Positions 1 to 11,800 of a stretch of DNA of 64,000 nt are shown here, piece after piece (positions within the stretch are counted from its first letter, which is position 1; each line of letters begins with the position of its first letter). The notes under the pieces are model-generated. The model did no database searches, was not told the origin of the DNA, and saw only the letters and a list, made by a program, of their open reading frames with translations. Position numbers and translations under genes: made by a program. This DNA comes from Euryodendron excelsum (lineage: Eukaryota; Streptophyta; Magnoliopsida; Ericales; Pentaphylacaceae), in NCBI GenBank assembly GCA_033060915.1, contig CM065381.1:29943836-30007835 (forward strand), read 5' to 3'.

Positions 1-1514
1 GAAGGTTTATATTTACAGTGCAAAACTAGAGGATTTGTGCGCCACTATTAGTGGCACAAGCTTTACTCTTGGTCGTGCACCACTAAGAGTGGCGCAGGCT
101 CATTTATGAGGGCTAAAAAAAAGGCTAGATACGGGGCTTGTGTGATACTGGTCGATTTCTAACTGCTTTTGATAGCCTGGGGGGTTGGTGTGCACCTCTC
201 AAAGTGGCTCAAGGCAAAAAATTGGTCATGCTTTAGTCGAAGTGGAGTAGGGAGGTTCTGGTTCAAAAAGAAAAGTGCCGGACGGTGGGGCCTATCCAAA
301 AATGGAAGGGAATACTCTGGAAAGTGCCTTGGAGGTTATCGGTTTGATTCCTAGAGCCGATGTGGTTGAAAAGAGTGATCGAATCGAAGTCACCTCATCT
401 TGAGAGCTCTAGGGTTGACCAAGATTGGTCGGGGTTGACTGGGTTGACCAGAGTGGATTAGGTTTACTAGAGTTTACCAAAGTTAACCAGAGTTGCTAGG
501 GTGACCATAGTTGACTAGAGTTGACCAGGGTCTACTGGAGTTGAGTAGAGTTAATTGGGGTTAACCAGAGTTAACTAGGGGGTTACTGGTTTGATACCCA
601 GAGTCGGTGTGGTTTCCTAGGGCGTTTGGATGCCTTGTAAAATGGTCATTTTGACCGGGGAACCTCCAGGAAAGGACCGGAGTTGACTGGATGGCATTAG
701 ATATGTCGGACCATGTAGGGACAACTTAAAAAGGTGGTCTTACCATTCTTATGACTTGGTACTTTCTCGAAGAACGCATTAGGCTCGTTAGGGGAAAAAT
801 TGTTATTTTTCACCAGGATGGGCTAGCAAGCGTCGGTGTTAACTGGTCTGGATTTGGTCTAGACTTCTATCCTAGGAATTGGAACTTTCTTGGTGGACAG
901 GTTTGAAAGGGTCTTACTGTCTTGAGGGATAAACTTTCCCGAAGGTCATACCGAACTTGGACGGTCTTCCATTCTTGAGGGGTTTGTGCTCTCTCAAGGA
1001 ATGTGCCGGATTTGGATGGTCTTCTGTTCTTGAGGGATTTGTGTTTTCACAAGGAACATGTTGGACTAGTGGACATTCTACATTGGCAGGCTAGCAAGCG
1101 CCAAAAGTGAACTGCTCTTTCATTTCGGGGACTTAGGTACTTTCCGGAGATGAGTGTGAAAAAGGCTTTACTGATCTGGGGAATAAACTTTCTCGGTGAT
1201 CGTGTCATACTGGGTTGAATAGTCTTACCGTCAATGAGGGATCAACTTTCTCGAATGACAGGATTATTGGATTGGACTTTGAATTTGAATGGATTTATTG
1301 TCTTATGGAAGACGTGTCGGGCTGGATTGGATTGACTAGTGCATGAGGGGTATTTTGGTTATTTTGCCTTTATTGGGCCCAGTGGGTCCACGAAGTGGTT
1401 GATCGATTGAATTGGATTTGGAAAGCCGGTTTGGGCTTGAGTATGCTTGTGTTGGTTTGTAAGTGCTTCCGGTCGGGCCGGAGATCGCCGAGTGGCTAAA
1501 ATGGGGTGCTAATA
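1..1514 (-). mobile_element. Partial large solo-type LTR, copy 0 (left edge outside window)
   Basis: This is the U3 side of the large LTR family described at 1706-7476, in reverse orientation. Shared blocks include the 'GTTATTTTTCACC..GGGCTAGCAAGCG' segment near 805-830, also present near 54530 and 59120, and the terminal block 'GAGATCGCCGAGTGG' near 1480, matched at 59845-59860. The right end reads GGGGTGCTAATA where other copies read GGAGTGCTTACA. A TATA-like TTTATATTTAC lies at 6-16, where the U3/R boundary would fall on the minus strand. The rest of the LTR and the left target-site copy lie outside the window, so solo status cannot be tested. Confidence 0.75.
405..590. repeat. Degenerate short tandem array (GTTGACCAGA-like, about 10-12 bp)
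   Basis: Successive units vary around GTTGACTAGA, GTTAACCAGA and GTTTACCAAA. They lie inside copy 0 of the large LTR family. The array is absent at the matching place in the other copies, so it looks like a private expansion. Confidence 0.7.
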
Positions 1515-1705
1515 ATGTGGGACATCATAATGACCCTCGTAGGACCCCTCGTGAGACTTCACAACACCTCGTGGGAAGGAATAGTGTGTGCAAACTCTTC
1601 CAGGAGACTTTGTGGGACCTCATGGGACACTTCATGGGAAGAAACAAAGAGGGTGCAGTTTCAGAATGGACCTTGTAGTACACCTCAAGAGACCTTGTGG
1701 GACAC
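1515..1705 (-). mobile_element. Left part of the minus-strand LTR-like sequence that hosts solo LTR A
   Basis: Contains repeated phrases such as CCTTGTGGGACAC, CACCTCGTGGGA and GAAGAAACAAAGAGGGTGCAG. The same phrases resume after the inserted solo LTR, at 7477-7590. It is therefore host DNA for copy A, ending in the target duplication GACAC at 1701-1705. No coding potential was seen; the short open frames at 1463-1853 run across LTR junctions and are not genes. Confidence 0.6.
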
Positions 1706-1966
1706 TGTAAGCACCCTATTTTTGACCGCTCGACAGTCTACACTCCATCCAGACTTGTTTTCAAGTCATTTTGGGCATATTCCTATTGAATCCAATTCCC
1801 TAGGTCTAAATTCCACCTTTCCATTGCTTCGCGGGCCTGTCAAGCCCAAATAGAGGCAAAATGACCAAAACGCCCTTAGGGGCATTGTCCTTTCTTATTT
1901 CAATTCCAGTCCCTCTCTCGAGACAGTTTATTCCTCGAGACGGTCCGAGTAGCAAAACTACTCACA

Positions 1967-2790
1967 AAACCGTCAGAGTGGCGGAAACACTCACAAAACC
2001 GTTAGGGTGGCGGAAACACTCACAAAACCGTCAGAGTGACGGAAACACTCACAAAACCGTCAGAGTGGCGGAAACACTCACAAAACCGTCAGAGTGGCGG
2101 AAACACTCAAAACCCAGGCACGTCTCTTTGGGGACGGTAAGACCCCTTTCCAATCCCTCTCTCGAGACAGTTTATTCCTCGAGACGGTTCCAATCCAGGC
2201 ACGTCTCTTCGGGGACGATAAGACCCCTTTTCAATCCCTCTCTCGAGACAGTTTATTCCTCGAGACGGTCCGAGTAGCAAAACTACTCACACAACCGTTA
2301 GAGTAGCGGAAATACTCACAGAGCCGTCCGAGTAGCAGAAATACTCAACCGTTAGAGTAGCAGAAATACACAACCGTTAGAGTAGCGGAAATACTCACAG
2401 AACCGTTAGAGTAGCGGAAGTACTCACAGAACCGTTAGAGTAGCGGAAGTACTCACAGAGCCGTCAGAGTAGCGGAAATACTCAACCGTTAGAGTAGCGG
2501 AAATACTCACAGAGCCGTTAGAGTAGCGGAAATACGCAACCGTTAGAGTAGCGGAAGTACTCACAGAACCGTTAGAGTAGCGGGAATACTCCCAAATCAT
2601 CAACCCCGTTAGAGTAGCGGAAATACTCGACCCCGTCCGAGTAGCGGAAATACTCCCAAATCATCAACCCCGTTAGAGTAGCGGAAATACTCAACCCCGT
2701 CCGAGTAGCGAAAATACTCACAAATCATCAAACCCCGTCTGAGTAGCGGAAATACTCACACCGTTAGAGTGGCTGAAACACTCAAAACCC
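1967..2790. repeat. Minisatellite, about 28-bp unit, roughly 30 units
   Basis: The unit is ACCGTTAGAGTAGCGGAAAT plus ACTCACAG, with GTCAGAGTGGCGGAAACACT variants at the left end. It drifts smoothly from the CAGAGTGGCGG type to the TTAGAGTAGCGG type. Related single or double units occur in other copies, for example minus-strand near 59280-59340, so copy A has expanded a motif that pre-existed in the family. Confidence 0.92.
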
Positions 2791-2916
2791 AGGTCAACAC
2801 CAGTGTCTGTTATCTCACTTCGGTGAAAAATGACCAAACTACCCTTAGGACCTTTTCCGAGACTTTCCGGTCAAGATGACCATTTTGCCCCTAGGCATCT
2901 GAACGCCCCGGGAACC

Positions 2917-3430
2917 ACACCGGCTCTGGGTGTCAAACCGGTAATGACCCGAGAATACTTTTTATAGTATTCTCAATCTTCCTTTACCTTTCCGGACCAT
3001 TCCGAGTCAATTCCGGCAAACCCGGTACAAAATGACCGTTTTGCCCCTAGTGGGCTGGTCTCCATTTCTGACCACACCGGCTCTGGGTATCAAACCAGTA
3101 ATGACCCGGGAACACTTTTTATAGTATTCTCAATCTTCCTTTACCTTTCCGGACCATTCTGAGTCAGTTCCGGCAAACCCGGTGCAAAATGACCGTTTTG
3201 CCCCTGGTGGGCCGGTCTCCATTTCTGACCACACCGGCTCTGGGTATCAAACCGGTAATGACCCGGGAACACTTTTTATAGTATTCTCAATCTTCCTTAC
3301 CTTTCCAGACCATTCTGAGTCAGTTCCGGCAAACCCGGTGCAAAATGACCGTTTTGCCCCTGGTGGGCCGGTCTCCATTTCCGACCACACCGGCTCTAGG
3401 AATCAAACCGGCAACCTCTGGGAACATTCT
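2917..3430. repeat. 155-bp tandem repeat, about 3.3 units
   Basis: Units start at CACACCGGCTCTGGG near 2917, 3071 and 3226, with a partial one near 3385. Each carries TGACCGTTTTGCCCCT and ACTTTTTATAGTATTCTC. Solo LTR B has about two such units (35945-36130), so A has gained copies. It lies in U3, upstream of the TATA box. Confidence 0.88.
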
Positions 3431-3765
3431 AAATAATGTTTCCAGATCCCAAGTCTTCTTCTGGGACAGTCTGAGTCTGTCCCGACAGTTTTCTGGTCCG
3501 GTTGACCGTTTTGCCCCTAAAGGCCCGGTTAACCTTTCCGACACATCTTACCCTCACTTTTCAAGTCAAATACCTCCAGGACACTATTTTAAGTGTTCCT
3601 GCTCCTTTCCGGCCTTCCGGGTCACTCCCGGCTCCTTCAAATCATTCCCGGACTTTCCGGAGTCACTCCTAGTGAAGCCAGGCCAAAGTTTACATGGTAG
3701 TCACTAGTACAGGCGCCCAAATCTAGTCAAAGATACATTGCTTGCCGACCTTAATTATTTCCTAA

Positions 3766-3965
3766 ATGGCTGGCGCCACTAGCAGTGGCGCCAAGCCAAA
3801 AAATGGCCTGGCGCCACTACTAATGGCGCCAGTGTAAATTTTGCCCTGCAGTGGTAGTGGCGCTAAGCCAAAAAATGGCCTGGCGCCACTACTAGTGGCG
3901 CCAGTGTAAATTTTGCCCTGGCGCCACTGCAACAGGCGCCAGGCTTGTCTTCCCTCTATAAATAC
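3766..3965 (+). promoter_or_regulatory. LTR A core promoter: GGCGCC palindromes and TATA box
   Basis: CTCTATAAATA at 3954-3964 is a good plant TATA box. Upstream are repeated near-palindromes of the form TGGCGCCACTACTAGTGGCG(CCA), in tandem at about 3770-3940. The arrangement recurs before the TATA box in the other copies (36571, and on the minus strand near 53680, 58407 and 43900). The element's transcription start would lie about 30 bp downstream; this is inferred. Confidence 0.7.
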
Positions 3966-4289
3966 AGAGCCTCGATCAACGTGAAAGGGGTCTGCAAACT
4001 TAACCTAAAAACCCTATACTTCGATATACAGAGCTCGAGCACCTCCAAAACCCTAGCCTCCCTAGGTTTTCCAAACCCTAGCCACTATACACAAACCCTA
4101 GCCTCTTATACACTTATACATTCCCCTATACACTCATACCCTAACCTTCAACTATCCTTCGAAGACTTGAAGAGCTGCCATCTAAAGCTTGAAGACAACC
4201 CTTGAAGGTTGAAGAAGAAGATCAAGACCAAGTCTGAAGATTGAAGACCGCACGGCACGCAAATAAACAAGAAACAAGGTAGGCTTTCT

Positions 4290-4385
4290 CTTTAATTTTC
4301 TGCACTTCCCCCCTCTCTCTTCTCTCTCCAACCCACTTGGGTTTTCTCTATTTTAATCCCCCATCTCTTTCCCCCCCTTTCTTTG
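4290..4385 (+). other. C/T-rich stretch downstream of the LTR A TATA box
   Basis: CCCCCCTCTCTCTTCTCTCT, then TTTAATCCCCCATC and a run of C. The same block lies at 36893-36972 in copy B and, reverse-complemented, in C, D and E. It may contribute to 3' processing or to the R region; the sequence alone does not say. Confidence 0.4.
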
Positions 4386-4559
4386 CATGCTTGAAACAAG
4401 GGGATTCCCGGTCCATGTGTAGGATTGGACTATGGGAGAGTCACCGTGTCGGGGGCTTTCTTCTAGTCTAACCAAAGACCACGTGGGTCCGGCCCCCTTG
4501 ATTATGTGGTGAAGCCTTAACCTTGTATGTTCACGACCCCAAATTGCATTGTGCATATC

Positions 4560-6700
4560 ATAGTATTGCATCTTCCAAAATTCGTTTTCAAAAAGTTGTT
4601 TTCAAAAATCGTTTTCAAACTTGTTTTCAAAATTGCATCAAAATCACTTTTTTAGAAACGCATTTTCAAAACCACAATCCTAGGGTGATTCTAGCCTTTC
4701 CATGGCTAGGGTTGCTTTAGGAAGGTGTTATATTAAAAGTGGCCTTTTGGTCTATATTTTCAAACCTTGTTTTCAAAACCACTTTCTTAAAGTGGTTCTA
4801 GCCCTCTTATGGCTAGAATCGCTTTAGGAAAGTGAGACGTTTTCATACTTTCCAAAAACTCTCTTTTCAAAAATCCCTTCCTAAAAATCTCTTTCTCAAC
4901 ATACTTTCCTAAAACGCTCCTCTTCAAAATGGTTCTCAAAAACTCCCTTCCAAAATCTATTTTTCAAAACTTTTTTTTTTTCAACTCCTTTCCAAAATCT
5001 TTTCCTCAAAATTCACTTTTTAAAAAATCACTCCCTAGATTCACTTTCTAAAAATTCTCTCCTAAAAAAATCTTTCCAAAAACTCTCTTTTCTAAAATCT
5101 CCCTTCTAGAAATTCCCCCCTAGGATCTTCCTTCCAAAATCTACGTTTCTAAAAACACACCTTCCAAAACTCCTTCTCTTTAAAATCTTTTCCAAAAACT
5201 CTCTTTCTAAATTCACTTTCCAAAAACTCCTCCTTAGGATTTCTTTATAGAAAAACCTTCGTTTCTAAAAACACACTTTCCAAAAACTCTTTCCTTAGAG
5301 CCCCAAGTCAAGCCTTAGAGCCCACAATTAGGAAACCCTAATTTTCTTTCCAAAAACATGATTTTCAAACTTTGCCCCAAACCTAGGTTTCCAAAATATT
5401 TTATTTTCTACATCAAAACTATACATGTTTTCAAAACCTCTTTTCTACGTCAAAACAACAATTTTCCAAAACTAGGGTTTCTAGAATCTCCCTTTCCAAA
5501 TCCTTGTCAAATCAAATCTTCCCTTTAAGAAACCAAATCCAATCTTCCCGTTTAGGAAACTAGATCCTATCCTCCGTTTTTGGAAATAAATCAAACCTTT
5601 TGCTTTTAAAAACCAAATCCAATCCCTTCCTAATTTCCTGCCTTCCTAAACCATAAGTTTCCTAAACCTAAACTTCAAATCTTTCCTTAAGTTTCAAAAT
5701 CCAAATATTTCCTAATTCAAATCCTTCCTAACCTTCCACTTTCCTAAACCTTAAGTTTACAAAAACTTGAACATAAAAATCTTTTCTAATTCAACCCTTT
5801 CCTAATTCTACCCTCTTTTCAAATCTTAACTTCTTAAACCTAAGTTTTCAAACCTTTCCTAAACTTAAGCCTTTCCTAATTTTAAGACTTTCTAAAATTC
5901 AAACTCTAAAACTTTCTAAATCCTAAACTTTCTAAATTTCAAATCTTTCTAAAATTCTAAGCTTCCTAAATTTGAAACTTTCTTAAGTTAAATCTTTCTA
6001 AACCCGAATCTTTCCAAATTCTAAACTTTCCAAAACTTCAAAATCTTTTCAAATCTAAAACTTTTCTAAATTCAAAACTTTCTTAATTCAAGACTTTCTT
6101 AAGTTGAAAACTTTCTTAATTCAAACATTTCCTAGACTGAAAACTTTCCTTCTTCAGACCTTTCCCAAAACGAAACTTTCTTATTTTCAAAACTTCCTTG
6201 TTTTCAAAACTTTCCAAAATCAAAACTTCCCTTTTTCAAAACATTTCTAAAATTAAAACTTTCCGATTTTCAAAACTTTCCTAATTTGGGAACTTTCCTA
6301 ATCTGAAAACCTTTCCTTTTTCAAAAACTTTCCTAAACCTAAAACTTTCCTAATTTCAAAACTTTCCAAAAATGAAACTTTCCTAATCCGAAACTTTCCT
6401 AAATCGAACATTTCCTAATTCAAACATTTCTTAAATCCAACCTTTCCTAATCTCCTAAACCTTCCAAGTCAAGTCAAACCTTTCCTAAGTCTCTTTCCTA
6501 AGTCTAGGTTTTCTTAAACCTTCTTATTCCAAAATCAATCTTTTCAAATCAAAGTTTAATCTCTTTCTTAATTTCAACTTCCAATCTCCTCTTCTAATCT
6601 CAAATCAAATCCAATTTTCAATTCAACTTCTTTCTTCCAATCCAATCTCTCTCTTCAAATCAATTTATTTTCAATCGGACTCTTGTCCGAACTACGACTG
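4560..6700 (+). repeat. Long G-poor degenerate repeat tract of LTR A
   Basis: About 2.1 kb made of drifting variants of CTTTCCTAAATTCAAAA and TTTCAAAACTTTCC. The plus strand carries very few G residues throughout. Equivalent tracts occur in B (about 37140-38520) and, as the C-poor complement, in D (about 51480-52740) and E (about 56200-57440). The tract lies downstream of the TATA box, so it would be transcribed as G-poor RNA. Open frames here are by-products of composition. Confidence 0.85.
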
Positions 6701-7476
6701 ACCTAATTCCCCCAAAGGGATACGTAGGCAACCTTCATAGGTGCGGTCACAATATTTTTCCAACTTTCAATTCCACCCTCATGGGTGCGGTTTTCAAAAT
6801 CTTTTCAAATCTCAAATTCCCATCTACTTTCAAACTTCCTATTTCCAAATTTCTACTTCCAAAATTTTAAACTTTTCAATTTCAATTCTATCTCTTCAAA
6901 TCTCTTTTCAAATCTATTTTTCAATTCTTATCTTCCACTTGCACATCATGCATCATAGTTTTCAAACATTGTTTCTCAAAGTGAATAGGGTTGTCCATTA
7001 GTTAATTAAATGTTCTCATAGATGAATTTAGGATAGATTGACATGTAGGTACTGAAAGGGCGGGGTAGGGTGATAGCTTAGTGCGTCTTCCCTACACGTA
7101 ACCAACCTCCGAACCTAGATCACTGTTTTCAAAGACCAAAAGGAGTTATTTTTCTAAAAAGGGCTAAATGTTTTCCAAAGGTTGCCAAACAACCTGTTTT
7201 CTTTAAAACCCTCTCTTGAGGAGATATTTTCAAAATTGTTTTCCAAAAACCCTAAGTGTAGTTTTCGGACTATGCTTAGTTTTTAGGTGACCTAACTCAC
7301 CTTAATCAAGTTAGGTGGCGACTCCGAATCTTTTTCAAAAGCCCTTTATTCAAACATGTTTTCAATTCAAACCTAGTCGCACTCATTCTTTTAGGAGGGT
7401 GAGTTCTAACGAGAGAGTACAACATTTTTCCCGCTTGGGTTAGTATTCCTCGAGTGCGAAAAATCTGGGCGCGACA

Positions 7477-8800
7477 GACACCTTGTGGGACGTCACAGGA
7501 CCTAGCAGGAAGAAACAGAGAGGGTGCAGTTTCAAGATAGACCTCGCAGGACACCTCGTGGGACACCTCGCGCCCGCAAGCTCCACTTATGTGCAATTTA
7601 GGGTTCCACTCTGTGATTTTCCTGAAACTCTATAACTACGAACACTTATCCTAAAGTTCTAGATCTGAGCCGCTATAAATAGAAATACTTTGAGGGAAGT
7701 TTCTTCCATCCTCTAAAAGACTTAGAAACTAGATTCTTAGCGTAAGTAAATGATATCAAAATGACCTAAAATTTGGTATCGATTATCATCAACCTTTCTC
7801 CTAGATACAGTAAAAATTTTATAATTTTTGGACTACTCTAACTTGATCGAATGTTCAGTCAACCTAAGGGTTGTAGATCTAAGCATCAGAATTCAGTAGA
7901 GACAGTCCAACTTAAAAAATTCACCATAATTTGAAAATACAATATTTTTGAGTGAAGCTAAAGCCCAAATTACCTTTACAACTCTAATTTAAAGCGTTCA
8001 AGAATTTAGTCACAAATAAGATTTTTAAGTAGGTCAAAACATCTCCAAACAGTAGCTTAATATAGAGATGATTGTTATGACAGTCATTGATGATTCTAAG
8101 TTTTACCATGGAAGATCTCATTCCTACCCCTATTTACATAGCATATAATACATATAAACATTCAAGAAACCATAAATATAAAATAGATCAAGCAAGAATA
8201 TGATGATCTAACCTTAGATCTTGAAATCAAGATGTAACAAACCCACCCAAGGTTCCTTTTCTTCTTCTTCTTGTTCTTCCTCCTCTCTCTCTCTCTTTCT
8301 CTTCTCTTCTCTCCATCTCTCCCTATATCCAAATGATGGTAGCCAACACTCTTCACTCACTATTCTTTTTCTTCTTATCTCTCCCATCATGTTAGGCACC
8401 ATTCACCTCCACTTTCGCTTTCTTTTTCTTTCTTTTGTTTCTTTTATTTCTTTCTTTGTCTCCATGTTCCCTTGTCCCCCCTTGTCTTATCTCTCTTTCT
8501 CTCCACTGAAAGAGAAGTGGGCTACCCAATCTCTCTCTCTAATTGCAAGATAACACTCCACATGCATACTCATGCACATGTCACCATTGCCTCACCAATC
8601 AATTCATCAATTAACCCACCAACCAACTTATCATTGACTCAGCAATTAATTCATCACCTGACTCAGCAATTAATTCACCACCTAACTCACCACTTGCTAC
8701 ATGCCACACACATATGCACCCACATAATATTTATATACTAATTAACCATGCAATAAATATAATTTAGAAACTTATGAAATTAAGAGATTAGGGTCTTATA
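7477..8800 (-). mobile_element. LTR-like sequence, minus strand, probably Ty3/gypsy-type; right edge near 8800
   Basis: Continues the sequence interrupted by solo LTR A (see 1515-1705). On the minus strand its end reads TATAAGACCCTAATCTC, close to a TGTAAGACCC-type LTR start, and the body is non-coding. It contains a TC-rich stretch at about 8250-8315, followed by TTTCTTT-rich sequence, and a repeated CAATTAATTCATCA motif near 8600-8690. The right edge abuts the copia pol fragment exactly where its protease is cut, which suggests insertion into that copia element. Type and family are inferred from layout. The frames at 8162-8741 follow low complexity and are not genes. Confidence 0.5.
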
Positions 8801-11800
8801 TTTGAGAGCCACTAATCATGTTTGCAATTCATTGCAAGGGTTCCATGTAATCAGGCAGCTAAGTGATGGAGAGATCAATTTACACTTAGGGACGTATGAT
8901 CGAGTATTTGCAGTAGTCGTAGGAGTAGTTAGGTTATCTTTTAATAGTAGGAGTTTGATTTTAGATCATTGTCTCTATGTACCAGATATTCGAAGGAATC
9001 TTGTTTTGATTTCATGCTTATACAAAAATGGTTATTCAGTGCATTTTGATTCAAATATTTTGATTAGAGAAAATGAAAATTTTATTTGTTCTGGTACAAT
9101 AATGGATGATCTATATTTGGTAGCTTCTACAGGGACTACGTCTCCTATGGCCCTTACATTACTTGACACTGAGATAGTTTGTACATTCAAGATTTTACCA
9201 TTTAAAATAAAGGAACGTTCTATTTGTTCCACCTATCTTTGGCATCTAAGACTAAATCATATCAATCTAAGTAGGATCCAAAGACTGGTAAAGGATGGGC
9301 CTTTAAATTCTCTGGTTTTTGAACCATTGCCAATCTGCGAATCTTGTTTGGAGAGTAAAATGACCAAGAGGCAATTTGCTGAAAAAGGACATAGAGCTAA
9401 AGAATTGTTGAAATTAGTGCACATTGATATGAGTGGTCCTATGAACATTTGGGCAAGAGGTGGTTATGAGTATTTCATTACTTTCATAGACTATTACTAA
9501 AGTTATAGCTATATTTATCTTATGCACCACAAGTCTGAGACTTTTTGAGAAATTTAAGGAGTTTAAGGCAGAAGTGGAAAAGTAGACGGGTCAAAGCCTA
9601 AAGGCCTTTCGATCTAATCGAGGTGGTGAATACCTCTTGGGAGAATTTGAGGACTACTTGTGTTAGTATGGGGTAGTCTCTTAGTTAACTGCCCCGGGCA
9701 TATTGGAACAAAATGGTGTTACAAAAAGAAGGAACTGAACTCTTTTAGACATGATGAGTTATTCCTCATTGCCCATATCTTTTTGGGGATATGCTCTAGA
9801 GACAGCCATGTATTTTCTAAACTTGGTGCCTACCAAAGCAATACCCACAACACCTAAAGAGTTGTAGAGTGGGCGAAAGCCCAGCCTCTAATAGCTCAGA
9901 ATTTGGGGTAATCCTGCTCATGCTAGGAATGGGGATGCTAGTAAATTAAAGGTAAGATCGAAGGTTTGTTTATATATAGGGTAACCAAAAGGAACCAAAG
10001 GTGGTTTGTTTATAGTCCTGAGAAGCAGAATGTGTTTGTTAGCATAAATGTCATCTACTTAGAGGAGGACTACATGATTAATCAATATCCTCGAAGCCAT
10101 ATAGTGCTGGATGAATTGGGTGGGACAAAGAGTACTGAAATTGGCAGACCATTAAGCATATATAATATCAGTACACCAAAGTCTTTACCAAAAACCATAG
10201 ATCTAGAACCGAGTGAAAGACAGAAACCTCGTCGTAGTGGGAGGATAGTCAGGGCACCTAATAGGTTCATGTTATTGGGAGAGTCCTATGAGGTCATTCC
10301 TAATGAACAAGATCTCAAAACTACAATGAGACTTTAGAATATGTAGATGTGAGTCACTGGCAGGTTACTATGAAGTTGAGATGGAGTTTATATATTCTAA
10401 TCAGGTTTGGAAGCTAGCAAAGCCACAAGCTAATGTTAAACCTATTGGTTGCAAGTGGGTCTAAAAACGGAAGAGAGGTCCAGAAGGTAGAGTTGAGACT
10501 TATAAAGCTAGGTTAGTGGCGAAGGGTTATACTCATAAAAAAAGGATCGATTATAAGGAAACATTCTCACCGGTATCCATGCTTAAGTCTATCCAGATCC
10601 TGCTCTCCATTGTTACATATCTCGATTATGAGAAATGGCAATTGGATGTCAAGACTACTTTTCTCAATGGCAATCTAGACAATAGCATCCATATGGTGTA
10701 AACCGACAAGTTCATAGTAAAGGGCCAATAGCACATGGTGTGCAAGTTGCAAAAGTCCATTTATGGATTGAAGCAAGCTTGTCGTAGTGGAACATCTATT
10801 TTGATGAAGTTATAAAGTCTCATGGCTTCAATCAAAATTCGGATGAGTCATGTGTCTATAAGAAATCCAATGGAAACGTTGTATTTTTGGTCTTATATGT
10901 TGATGATATCCTATTCATTAGGAATGATATAGGAGGGTTATCAGCGATTAAAGTATGGCTTTCTCATCACTTTGATATGAAGGACTTGGGAGAGGCTAGT
11001 TACATCTTAGGAATCAAGCTTTTGCGAGATTGCAGAAATAGGATGTTGGGCTTATCCTATACTACATATATAGAGGTATTAGTCAAGTTTTCTATGCATA
11101 ATTCTATGAAAGGTTTCTTACATTTCAAACATGGGATTGCTTTATTCAGGGATTAGTGTCTTAAGACACGTGAGGAGGAAGAACACATGAAGATAGTTCC
11201 TTATGCTTCTGTTGTAGGAAGCCTAATATATGTTATACTTTGTACTAGACTGGATATCTATTTTGCTGTTGGCATGGTCAATAGGTATTAGTTAAATTTA
11301 GGAAATGAGTACTAGATTGCTGTCAAACATATTCTCAAGTACCTGAAAAGAGCTAGGAATTATGTGCTCATATGTGGTGGGAGTGATAACCTGGTGCCAT
11401 TAGGATATTCTAATTCTGATTTTCAATCAGATAGGGATTCCAGAAAGTCCACATCCGGATACATGTCTACCCTGGGTAGTGGAGCCATAAGTTGGAGGAG
11501 CGTGAAGCAGTCTTGTATTGGTGATTCCACCATGGAGGCCATTACATAGTAGCTTTGGAAGTAGCTAAGGAAGCAGTTTGGCTTCAAAAATTTCTCTTGG
11601 AACTTGGAGTGGTACCACTAGCTAAAAGCCTTATTGTACTTTATTGTGACAATAGTACTGCAATAGCTTAGTCCAAGGACCCAAGAGACTGCAAGAAGGG
11701 GAAGTATATTGAGCGGAAGTATCACCTTATCAGGGAGATAGCTCAGAAAGGAGGTATAGCAGTGACCAAGATTACATTAGCAAAAAACCTTGCATATCTT

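Larger units (their letters stand above)
1706..7476 (+). mobile_element. Solo LTR A of a very large LTR family (5771 bp)
   Basis: Begins TGTAAGCACC and ends GGGCGCGACA, with a perfect 5-bp target duplication GACAC at 1701-1705 and 7477-7481. The ends form an extended inverted repeat, TGT(N)GCACC against GGTGC(N)ACA. From 5' to 3' it holds a 28-bp minisatellite, a 155-bp tandem repeat, GGCGCC palindromes, a TATA box near 3957, a C/T-rich stretch near 4290-4380, a 2 kb G-poor tract, and conserved blocks: GATACGTAGGCAACC at 6719-6733, GGTGGCGACTCC near 7313-7324, and the terminal CGAGTGCGAAAAATCTGGGC. TG..CA ends and 5-bp duplications are what an LTR-retrotransposon integrase leaves. No internal region, primer site or coding domain is present, so this is a solo LTR. 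The conserved 3' blocks remind me of Tat/Ogre-type LTRs; that lineage is an inference. It is the longest copy in the window, mainly because of its tandem arrays. Confidence 0.9.

Noticed and set aside
1967..2790. Regular repeats that could be taken for a CRISPR array
   Set aside because: Units are contiguous and drift without unique spacers, inside a plant LTR; it is a minisatellite.
3182..3707. Open frames on both strands of the 155-bp repeat region
   Set aside because: The frames follow the tandem repeat in U3 of solo LTR A and recur in copy B; no protein family and no reason for translation.
1706..7476. Large DNA transposon, because of the inverted ends
   Set aside because: TG..CA ends, 5-bp duplications, an internal TATA box and LTR-like conserved blocks fit an LTR better; no transposase present.
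8162..8741. Three overlapping frames with Ser/Arg/Glu-rich products
   Set aside because: Produced by TC-rich low complexity in a non-coding LTR-like region.
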